Shown here: positions 57,987 through 64,000 of the stretch, in pieces | Layout of the letters: each line of letters starts with the position of its first letter | Position numbering within the stretch: position 1 is the first letter of the stretch | Assembly (NCBI GenBank): GCA_963815295.1 | Contig: CAWFFZ010000008.1 | Span: forward strand, 1,860,001-1,924,000 | Source: JACDHG01 sp963815295 | GTDB taxonomy: Bacteria; Actinomycetota; Actinomycetes; Propionibacteriales; Nocardioidaceae | Reading direction: 5' to 3' | DNA: 64,000 bases | Position numbers and translations under genes: made by a program | The notes under the pieces: generated by a model | Told to the model about the DNA's origin: nothing | What the model saw: the letters and a program-made list of their open reading frames with translations, nothing else | Databases searched by the model: none

Positions 57987-59237
57987 ATGCCACGCGCCTT
58001 CCCGTTCGAGACCCCTATCGCCGCCGACTCATTGATCGACCGACGCGACGAGCTGCACCGCCTGCACCTGGCCGCCACCGACGGCGCCCATGTGCGCCTG
58101 GCCGGGCCACGTCGCTACGGCAAGACGTCTTTGCTCCTGGCCCACCAGGACCACCTGCGGCAGACCGGGTGGCGGACCGTCCACGTGGACTTCTACGGCG
58201 TCACCTCGCTGGTCGAGGTGTGCGCCCGCCTCGTCACGGCATACAGCCGCCTCCGGGACAACCGGGTCCGCAGCCATCTTGCGGCACTTGGCTCGCGGCT
58301 CGGGCTGAGCCTGAGTACGTCGGGTGTCGGTGTCACGTTCGGCCCGCGCGAGACGCAGCCGACGCAGGAGTCGGTCCTGACGGCGGCGGCGGAGTTGCTC
58401 GATCTGCCGCTGCGGTTGTACGAGCGTGACCGGGTGCAGACGCTCGTGGTGTTCGACGAGTTCCAGGACCTGCTGAGCGCGGGCGCCACCCTCGACGGGC
58501 TGCTGCGCTCGCATGTGCAGTACCACGGTGATGCGGCCACCTACATCTATGCCGGCTCGCAGCCGTCGATGATGCGGCGGCTGTTCACTGACAGGGAGCG
58601 GCCGCTGTACGGCCAGGCCGAGCCGCTCGAGCTGTCGCCGCTGCCGCTCGACGAGGTGCTCGACGACCTCTCCGAGCGCTTCCGTGCCCTCGCACGTGAC
58701 CCGGGAGAGGCTCTCGAGCCCTTGGTCGTCGCGGCTGCTGGCCATCCGCAACGCACCATGCTGCTCGCGCACCTGCTGCACCGCGAGCTTGAGCTGCGCG
58801 AGTCGGGGGGTACGTCGCTGCGCGCCCCAGAGGCGGGACGCCTCGACGCAGAGCGCGATGACGCGCCGTCTGTTGTGCCCGCCACCCGGCCCGATGACCT
58901 CGCTGACGATCGGGTGGAGGGGTTGGCGCTCGCCGACGCACTCATCGGGTTGGCGCTGTCGCAGACGTCGGAGGCGCATCACGCCAACTGGGACCAGCTC
59001 AGCGCCGGCAAGAAGGCTGTGCTCGCCGCGCTGGCAGACGGCATACGCCCGACGGGTGCGCGAGCCACCGAGCGGTCAGGGTTGTCGCGCGCGGCCTTGC
59101 AGTCGGCACTGCGCGACCTGGCCCGGGAAGGGCAGCACGTGAGTCGGATCGTCACTGGGCCGGCGCCGGCGGGGCACTGGCGGTTCGTCGACCCGCTCTT
59201 TGCCAGCTGGGTGTCGCGACGAGGCCGCCGCGGCTGA
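57987..59237 (+). CDS. AAA ATPase (archaeal-ATPase/ORC-like) with C-terminal winged helix
   Basis: A 416-aa P-loop ATPase. Walker A AGPRRYGKTSLL (about 40-50), Walker B TLVVFDEFQDLL, sensor YIYAGSQPSMMRRLF and the lid-region LSPLPLDEVLDDLSERF follow the Cdc6/archaeal-ATPase (pfam01637) pattern. The last 80 residues (SAGKKAVLAALADGIRPTGA, SGLSRAALQSALRDLAREG) form a winged-helix-like DNA or protein binding unit. The biological role of this group is unknown. It is monocistronic, preceded by an AT-rich inverted repeat. Confidence 0.8.
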   Translation: MPRAFPFETPIAADSLIDRRDELHRLHLAATDGAHVRLAGPRRYGKTSLLLAHQDHLRQTGWRTVHVDFYGVTSLVEVCARLVTAYSRLRDNRVRSHLAALGSRLGLSLSTSGVGVTFGPRETQPTQESVLTAAAELLDLPLRLYERDRVQTLVVFDEFQDLLSAGATLDGLLRSHVQYHGDAATYIYAGSQPSMMRRLFTDRERPLYGQAEPLELSPLPLDEVLDDLSERFRALARDPGEALEPLVVAAAGHPQRTMLLAHLLHRELELRESGGTSLRAPEAGRLDAERDDAPSVVPATRPDDLADDRVEGLALADALIGLALSQTSEAHHANWDQLSAGKKAVLAALADGIRPTGARATERSGLSRAALQSALRDLAREGQHVSRIVTGPAPAGHWRFVDPLFASWVSRRGRRG

Positions 59238-59315
59238 GGCGCACGGCGGGGTTCGGGGTAATCCGTACGTCCCCTGGCCTGTAGAAATTCGCCCCGAACC
59301 TCGGGGCCGGGCGGC

Positions 59316-59930
59316 CTAGGTCGCGACAGCGATCCGGCTGTGGCGCGCCCGCGGCTGCTCGATCTCGTCGATGATCGCGACCGCGTAGTCCTCCGCGCTG
59401 ATCGTGTCTCCGAACACCGCGTTCACGCCGACCCGGTAGCGACCGGTCCGTTCCCCCGGCGCGATGAACGGCGCCGGCGAGACGTACACCCAGTCGAGCA
59501 GGGCGCCCTGATCCTGCAGCATTTTGAACGCCGCGATATGGGTCATCGACTCTGCCTTTGCACCCTCGGGGAATCCCGGAGCGTCCACGAGACGCAACCC
59601 AGGTGCCACTTCGAGGCTGCCCGAACTACCGACGACGATCAGCCGACGCGAGCCGACGTGCTCGGCCAACGTGGCGAGAGCATGCAGGAAGACCTGATGA
59701 CGTACGCCGGTGCGGTTTGGCCCGATGGCCGATACGACCACGTCGTGCTCCGCCGCGATGCGCGCGACGTCGTTGGCATCCGCGGCATCTCCTCGACGGC
59801 GGACCGTTCCTTCCGGAACCACGGCGTCAGGGGTCCGGCAGATCGCGGTCACAGTGTGGTCCCGCGCAACGGCTTCACGGGCGATCCGCGACCCGATCAT
59901 CCCGGTGGCGCCGTACAACGCGATCCGCAC
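59316..59930 (-). CDS. NAD(P)-binding atypical SDR (YwnB/YhfK-like)
   Basis: A 204-aa Rossmann protein: RIALYGATGMIGSRIAREAV (GxxGxxG), ICRTPDAV, DVVVSAIGPN, LIVVGSSGSL, DWVYVSPAPFIAPGERTG. It belongs to the atypical SDR group close to NmrA and flavin reductases. The canonical YxxxK is absent, so catalysis is uncertain. The GTG at 59930 has GGAGG five bases upstream; the TTG at 59942 overlaps that site and is less likely. Confidence 0.82.
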   Translation of the reverse strand: MRIALYGATGMIGSRIAREAVARDHTVTAICRTPDAVVPEGTVRRRGDAADANDVARIAAEHDVVVSAIGPNRTGVRHQVFLHALATLAEHVGSRRLIVVGSSGSLEVAPGLRLVDAPGFPEGAKAESMTHIAAFKMLQDQGALLDWVYVSPAPFIAPGERTGRYRVGVNAVFGDTISAEDYAVAIIDEIEQPRARHSRIAVAT

Positions 59931-60031
59931 CGTTGCCTCCAAGTGTTGTGTGTCGTCATCCTAGGGAGCAAGGACCAGGTTGATCCGCGAACGCTGCGAG
60001 CGTGCAAGGATCACCCGACGCATCAGTGCAC

Positions 60032-60105
60032 GGGGCGGTAGCTCAGCTGGTCAGAGCAAAGGACTCATAATCCTTGGGTCGCGGGTTCGAGCCCCGCCCG
60101 CCCCA
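60032..60105 (+). tRNA. tRNA-Met (anticodon CAT)
   Basis: 74 nt. Acceptor GGGGCGG/CCGCCCC, D-arm AGCTCAGCTGGTCAGAGC, anticodon arm AGGA-CTCATAA-TCCT giving CAT, T-arm GCGGGTTCGAGCCCCGC, discriminator A, no encoded CCA. It lacks the three-GC-pair anticodon stem of initiator tRNA, so elongator Met. A tRNA-Ile with modified CAT is the alternative. Confidence 0.93.
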
Positions 60106-60117
60106 CAACCAGGCTGT

Positions 60118-60139
60118 TTGGGCTTCGGCTGAAGCCCAA
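60118..60139 (+). terminator. Hairpin terminator after tRNA-Met
   Basis: TTGGGCTTC (60118-60126), loop GGCT, GAAGCCCAA (60131-60139): perfect 9-bp stem 12 bp after the tRNA. Confidence 0.65.
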
Positions 60140-60235
60140 GCAGTGTTCGGTTGATGGTTGACAAGCCTTCGACCCTGCGGCTGTTCCAGGCGGCCAATTT
60201 CAACCTCCTCCCGTGAAGAGTGTCCTAGCGTCGAC

Positions 60236-60715
60236 CTACGTGGTGACGGCACCACGCACTTGGTCCAGCATGGCCTGCTCGCCCTCGCTGACCTGCTTCG
60301 CGCCGAAACCCATGAAGCCGCCGTCCTTGGCGGCATCGGCCGCTGCCTGCGCCGTGGCCAGCAGCCACTGCCCGAATGCTGCCGCCTCCTCGGGGGTGGC
60401 CTGCGACGCGACCATCGCCTGGACGGAGCGCAACTCCTCAAGCACCTGCTTTCCTGGCGCCTCGCTCTTGTCGAGCTTGTAGCTCTTGAGCGGGTTATGC
60501 CGCTGCTGGACGAGGGCCTGAATCTCCAGCGCCACCTCGGCCAGCAACTGTTCGCGGCTCGGTGGGTTGGTGGCCGACTTGAGCGTGGCCATGGTTTCCT
60601 TCGTCGCCTCGATAGGACCGCCGGGGTCGGCAATCGAAATCGCCAACCCGGCCACGAACGGTGCCCGGACTATCCGGTTCCACACTTCCTGGGGGAAGTC
60701 GCTCTTCGTCGTCAC
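60236..60715 (-). CDS. Conserved hypothetical helical protein
   Basis: A 159-aa protein, mostly alpha-helical: SDFPQEVWNRIVRAPFVAG, IEATKETMATLKSATNPP, KQVLEELRSVQAMVASQATP and AAADAAKDGGFMGFGAKQVS. No catalytic motif or known domain. The GTG at 60715 has AAGGAGATTCC upstream; the ORF extension to 60862 lacks any such site. Transcribed toward the tRNA-Met terminator from the opposite side. Function unknown. Confidence 0.7.
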   Translation of the reverse strand: MTTKSDFPQEVWNRIVRAPFVAGLAISIADPGGPIEATKETMATLKSATNPPSREQLLAEVALEIQALVQQRHNPLKSYKLDKSEAPGKQVLEELRSVQAMVASQATPEEAAAFGQWLLATAQAAADAAKDGGFMGFGAKQVSEGEQAMLDQVRGAVTT

Positions 60716-61303
60716 GGAATCTCCTTGCTCGCGGGCCGGAAAGGGGCATCTGGGCGTGGCTGTGTGCTGACAGCCAGTGTGTACTGTCGCGGCGCGGCAG
60801 GCCACCAGCACTGGGACCGTCCCTCCAGTGCCGCAAGAGCAGCAACGGGATCGGCAGGCCACGGTCCTTGCGTTTGCGAATAACGCTCACGCAGGGTAGT
60901 CGACAGGTTACTCTGAGCGCACGTCGCCCCTCACAACGTCCCCCCACCCCTGGGCAGGGAGGGCGAAGCACCCCACGGCGCACTTGCGTAATCCGTGGTG
61001 AGCCCCGACTGCTCAGCGAAGAGCGGCCGGGGCTCGGCAGGATCAGATCCGGTTTTAGCGAAACTCCGCCGCCGGATTTGCCGAACTAATGCGTCACCCC
61101 TCAGTGCGCATCGACTGGCCTAGGCAGCAGCGGCGCGGGCCGTCTGAATCGCCCTGCCTAGGGCGTCGGGTGGTCGTCGCGACGACCACCCTGGCCCTAC
61201 CGTCATTGTACGTACGAAATTCAAGTACGAAAGGCGGCGAGTGCCCGTATGGACGCCGAGCAGCTGGGATCGTGCCCCTCAGCCGACGTCCGCCCGGCTG
61301 GTT
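60716..61303. other. 588-bp gene-free region with several hairpins and a perfect palindrome
   Basis: No ORF has a plausible start or domain. Stems: CCACGG/CCGTGG (60973-60998), nested GAGCCCCG..GCTC/GAGC..CGGGGCTC (61000-61035), GCCCT/AGGGC (61151-61164) and the 24-bp palindrome at 61168-61191. A direct repeat GTACGAAA occurs near 61212 and 61226. The stems may include the 3' terminator of the secreted-protein gene (minus strand). Confidence 0.4.
61168..61191. promoter_or_regulatory. 24-bp perfect palindrome (GGGTGGTCGTCG / CGACGACCACCC)
   Basis: The two 12-bp halves are exact reverse complements with no spacer. With zero loop it suits a dimeric protein site better than a terminator hairpin. 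It lies 112 bp past the end of the minus-strand secreted gene. Confidence 0.45.
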
Positions 61304-61771
61304 TCAGCGGTACAGCATGCAGTTGGCGACACCGATCTTTGCTTGGTAGACGCCGTCGTTTCGTCCCGGGTGGCTGATGCGGACGGTCACCGTCACCCGG
61401 CAGTTCGTGCCGTTGTGGTGGGCAAGTCGGGTGACACTCGTTCCGTCGCCATGGACCCTGCGCTGGACCTGACCATCGGACCTCACGACAACCGTGTGGG
61501 TGACGCCGCCCTGTTGGTTGGGCTTGAAGACCTTGACGCAGGAGCCGGCGCGGGTGGCAGCCGTGACGCCGTAGCCGTTGTCGTACAGAGGGCCGGGACC
61601 ACTGATCTTCTCGACTGGGCCGCCAGACTGCGGGTCGGAGTTGCACGGGTTCACCGCGGCCGCGACGGCCGGTTGGGCGCCAGCGCGATTGACGACTGCG
61701 ACGGCGGGCGAGAGTGCAAGAGTGGTGAGACCTGCAGCGGCGCATGCCGCCGCGAGAGTACGAATCTTCAT
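61304..61771 (-). CDS. Small secreted protein with paired cysteines
   Basis: A 155-aa exported protein. Signal peptide MKIRTLAAACAAAGLTTLAL then SPAVAVVNRAGA. The mature part has four Cys (NPCNSDP, GSCVKVF, TNCRVTV, ANCMLYR), probably two disulfides, and a beta-rich middle (GVTHTVVVRSDGQVQRRVHG). No family recognised. ATG at 61771 (AAGGAAATCC upstream) preferred over 61786. Divergent from the DUF1996 gene. Confidence 0.65.
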   Translation of the reverse strand: MKIRTLAAACAAAGLTTLALSPAVAVVNRAGAQPAVAAAVNPCNSDPQSGGPVEKISGPGPLYDNGYGVTAATRAGSCVKVFKPNQQGGVTHTVVVRSDGQVQRRVHGDGTSVTRLAHHNGTNCRVTVTVRISHPGRNDGVYQAKIGVANCMLYR

Positions 61772-62088
61772 GGATTTCCTTGTCATCGGGAAGCTACACA
61801 GGGGGTGGCCTCGAGCGCCTCACGAGGAGGTCCACGAGAGGGTTCTGCTGCCGCGCACGCATGGGACTCAGGCGGCAAGGCTGGTCAATGGGACTTGTGC
61901 GGCAAACCGCCAGACTACGGTGAGTGACCCCCTTGCGTGGCGCATCGCACTTATCTGTCCGAACCGCCACGAGACGCCGACAGCACGTGTTTAGTAGAAC
62001 TCAGAGTGATGTTGACACTACTCACCGCTTAGGCGATGTTGGTCAAGGCCAACTCGACCAAGGCCCGGAGAGTCGAAGGGAAGCACCC
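61772..62088. promoter_or_regulatory. Divergent promoter region of two secreted-protein genes
   Basis: No ORF with support. On the plus strand TTGACA (62012-62017) and GATGTT (62035-62040) have 17-bp spacing, a fair sigma-70-type promoter 49 bp before the DUF1996 start. The region is less GC-rich than average around 61990-62030. Confidence 0.45.
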
Positions 62089-63066
62089 ATGAGGAAGTAC
62101 GTTGCCGTGTTATCAGCGAGCGTGTTAGCCGTCGGCCTGGCGGGCTCTACATCTCAGACAGCGACGGTGGCAGCAGACGGCCCTCGGTTATCGACCGCAG
62201 CAGCGGAGGGAATACAGTCGGCGACGGCGGCAGCACGGGGAACGTTCGGCGCGATCCAGGTCGTGTGTCGCTCCTCGCACAGCAACCACGACGACCCGAT
62301 CGTGTACCCGCGCCAGAAGGGCGCCGCACACCAGCACGACTTCTTCGGCAACAGATCCACCAACGCATACAGCACCCGCGCCAGCCTCGGCGGCAAGCGG
62401 ACGACGTGCTCCAGGGACGGAGACACCGCGGCCTACTGGACGCCGACCCTGTTTAACCACGGCCGCCGGGTCGTACCCGACCGGCTCATCGCCTACTACC
62501 GCACTTCAAGAATCCGCGACATCCAGTCGATCCGCCCCTTCCCGCGCGGCCTGAAGATGATTGCCGGCACTGCCTTGGGGACAAAGTCCAACCCGCAGCG
62601 CACGAAGTACGTCAACTGGAACTGCGGCGACGGCGTCTATGGCACAAGAACGCCACCGGCTGCATGCCCAAACAAGGCGCTGCGGCTACGGGTCGAGTTC
62701 CCAAATTGCTGGAACGGCCGCACGCTGGACTCGCTCAACCACAAGAACCACATGAGGTACGCCGGGAACGGAGATACGCGGGGGTGCCCAGCCAGCCATC
62801 CTGTCCCCGTGCCCGCGCTGAGCCTGAACTTCCGCTACAAGATCGATGGTCCGCTCGACGACGTGCGCCTGTCCTCTAAGGGGGTCTACAGCGCGCATGC
62901 CGACTTCTTCAACGCCTGGGTCCAACCCGTCCTGGCCCGACTGGTGCGCAACTGCCTGAACCGGGGCCGTGTCTGCAACAGTGGCATCGCAGATGCGCCC
63001 AAGATCGCGGTATCGCCTTCGGAGCCGGGTCACTGGGAGTCTGGTGAGCACGTACACGGCCACTAA
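62089..63066 (+). CDS. Secreted DUF1996 domain protein
   Basis: A 325-aa exported protein. Signal peptide MRKYVAVLSASVLAVGLAG. DUF1996 core: DDPIVYPRQKGAAHQHDFFGN, AYWTPTLFNHGRRVVPDRLI, LKMIAGTA, LRVEFPNCWNGRTLDSLNHK and GCPASHPVPVPALSLNFRY. Cys pairs suggest disulfides. The domain is common in fungi and in secreted actinobacterial proteins, and its activity is unknown. ATG at 62089 with GAAGGGAAGC upstream. C-terminus ends in SGEHVHGH, a small His cluster. The ORF part before 62089 is not coding. Confidence 0.85.
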   Translation: MRKYVAVLSASVLAVGLAGSTSQTATVAADGPRLSTAAAEGIQSATAAARGTFGAIQVVCRSSHSNHDDPIVYPRQKGAAHQHDFFGNRSTNAYSTRASLGGKRTTCSRDGDTAAYWTPTLFNHGRRVVPDRLIAYYRTSRIRDIQSIRPFPRGLKMIAGTALGTKSNPQRTKYVNWNCGDGVYGTRTPPAACPNKALRLRVEFPNCWNGRTLDSLNHKNHMRYAGNGDTRGCPASHPVPVPALSLNFRYKIDGPLDDVRLSSKGVYSAHADFFNAWVQPVLARLVRNCLNRGRVCNSGIADAPKIAVSPSEPGHWESGEHVHGH

Positions 63067-63075
63067 CCTGGCCGG

Positions 63076-64000
63076 GTGACACAAGAGCCGCGAGACCGAC
63101 CGTTGCCAGAGCGCTACGAGACCGTGATCATCGGCGGCGGCCAGGCCGGCCTCGCCGTGGGCTACCACGTGACGAAGCAAGCTCCGTCTGCCGTGATCTT
63201 GGATGCGAACGACCGGATCGGCGACACCTGGCGCGACCGATGGGACTCGCTCCGCGTGTTCACGCCCGCCCGCTATAACGGACTGCCCGGTTGGCCGTTC
63301 CCAGCGCCTGGATGGTCGTACCCCACGAAAGACGAGGTTGCCGACTACCTCGAGTCGTACGCCGCCCGATTCGAGCTGCCGGTCCGCAGCGGGGTGAAGG
63401 TCGACGGGCTCTCCCGGGATGACGGCCGGTATGTGGTGACGTCCGGGGCGAGCCGGTACGAGGCGGACAACGTGGTGGTGGCAACGGGCGGCTACCAAAC
63501 GCCTCGTATCCCTGAGTTCGCCGCTGATCTCGACCCGAACATCGTGCAGCTCCACTCGAGCGAGTACCGCAACCCAGCCCAGTTGAACGAAGGGAGCGTG
63601 CTCGTGGTCGGCGCCGGAAACTCGGGTGGCGAGATCGCCCTCGAGTCGTCAGCAGATCACAAGATCTGGCTCGCCGGCAGGGATACAGGACAGGAGCTGG
63701 TCGGCGCTGGCAGCTTTGCAGATCGACTGTTCACGCCCCCGTTCTGGTTCCTGCTTTCGCGCGTTCTCACCGTGCGTACGCCGATCGGCCGAAAGGTCCG
63801 GAAGCAGCTGTCCCACCGTGGGCTCCCGCTGGCGCGGGTACGACGAAAGCACCTCATCCAAGCCGGAGTCGAGCGGGCGCCACGCGTTACCGGCGTACGC
63901 GACGGCCGGCCGTTGCTCGCAGATGATCGAGCCGTCGACGTTGCCAACGTGATCTGGTGCACCGGGTTCGTGTCCGACTTCAGCTGGATCAATCTGCCCA
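63076..64000 (+). CDS. Flavin-containing monooxygenase (CzcO-like), cut by window end
   Basis: Open to the right edge, so at least 308 aa. GTG at 63076, 9 bp after the DUF1996 stop. FAD-binding VIIGGGQAGLAVGYHV, then GDTWRDRWDSLRVFTPARYN, GGYQTPRIPEFA (the FxGxxx-type monooxygenase region) and the NADPH site VVGAGNSGGEIALE. VIWCTGFVSDFSWI is the usual late block. It oxidises an unknown organic nitrogen or sulfur compound or ketone. The C-terminus is missing. Confidence 0.85.
   Translation, partial: MTQEPRDRPLPERYETVIIGGGQAGLAVGYHVTKQAPSAVILDANDRIGDTWRDRWDSLRVFTPARYNGLPGWPFPAPGWSYPTKDEVADYLESYAARFELPVRSGVKVDGLSRDDGRYVVTSGASRYEADNVVVATGGYQTPRIPEFAADLDPNIVQLHSSEYRNPAQLNEGSVLVVGAGNSGGEIALESSADHKIWLAGRDTGQELVGAGSFADRLFTPPFWFLLSRVLTVRTPIGRKVRKQLSHRGLPLARVRRKHLIQAGVERAPRVTGVRDGRPLLADDRAVDVANVIWCTGFVSDFSWINLP

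Overview
The window is about 64 kb of high-GC chromosomal DNA from an actinobacterium. The evidence is a WhiB3/WhiD-type regulator, an AceE-type homodimeric pyruvate dehydrogenase, DUF3052 and DUF3145 proteins, and a gene order that parallels Mycobacterium tuberculosis Rv2221c-Rv2247: glnE, glnA2, panB, RNase H/phosphatase, zinc ribbon, Nif3, ahpE, DUF3052, aceE, PucR regulator, fabD, acp, KAS, accD6. As in Streptomyces, fabH sits inside the fab cluster. No mycolate genes and no clear insertion sequences are seen. The look is of a Micrococcales/Propionibacteriales-type actinomycete, but genus cannot be fixed from sequence alone.

Layout. 1-4.3 kb: the end of a secreted propeller-like protein, two c-di-GMP-type proteins (both with degenerate GGDEF motifs), a hairpin-rich intergenic region and whiB3. 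4.3-9.3 kb: minus-strand operon glnA2 > glutamine amidotransferase > glnE with four-base stop/start overlaps. 9.5-14.3 kb: nadE, panB, a minus-strand mini-operon (SPOR-like small protein, metal/cobalamin-binding receptor, 42-aa membrane protein) and map. 14.3-23 kb: methyltransferase, topoisomerase IB, secreted protein, P-loop kinase, a decayed cyclase, cupin-TPR protein, membrane protein, RNase P RNA, a His-rich secreted protein and an RNB exonuclease. 23-30 kb: trpB2, MFS exporter, Rv2228c-2230c-like operon and IMPase. 30-41 kb (accessory): GH4 glycosidase + BadF-type kinase, FAD oxidase, NERD protein, dienelactone hydrolase, cyclase/STAND-ATPase regulator, and two secreted GDPD phosphodiesterases. 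41-53 kb: tRNA-Val, ahpE, DUF3052, aceE, PHP protein, and a fatty-acid synthesis operon (fasR-fabD-fabH-acpP-fabF-accD). 53-64 kb: DUF3145, MoxR-DUF58-VWA operon facing a pseudokinase-like membrane protein, a AAA ATPase with an AT-rich inverted repeat in front, an SDR, tRNA-Met, small secreted proteins, DUF1996 protein and a flavin monooxygenase cut by the right edge.

The most unusual signals are not genes. (i) A family of strictly 22-nt-period tandem repeats sharing a core like GACCCGTCAGT fills at least two convergent intergenic gaps (12308-12373, 53177-53375), with a single unit at 45426 and a related array at 17621-17684. (ii) A dispersed 44-50 bp palindromic element with arms like ACGTCCGTG/CACGGACGT and a conserved centre (GAGCGCTATCGCG) occurs four times (23135, 23195, 30291, 45454). 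(iii) Two conserved genes lack ATG/GTG/TTG at the expected N-terminus and appear to start at CTG. The repeats and CTG starts are directly readable. Their function is inference.
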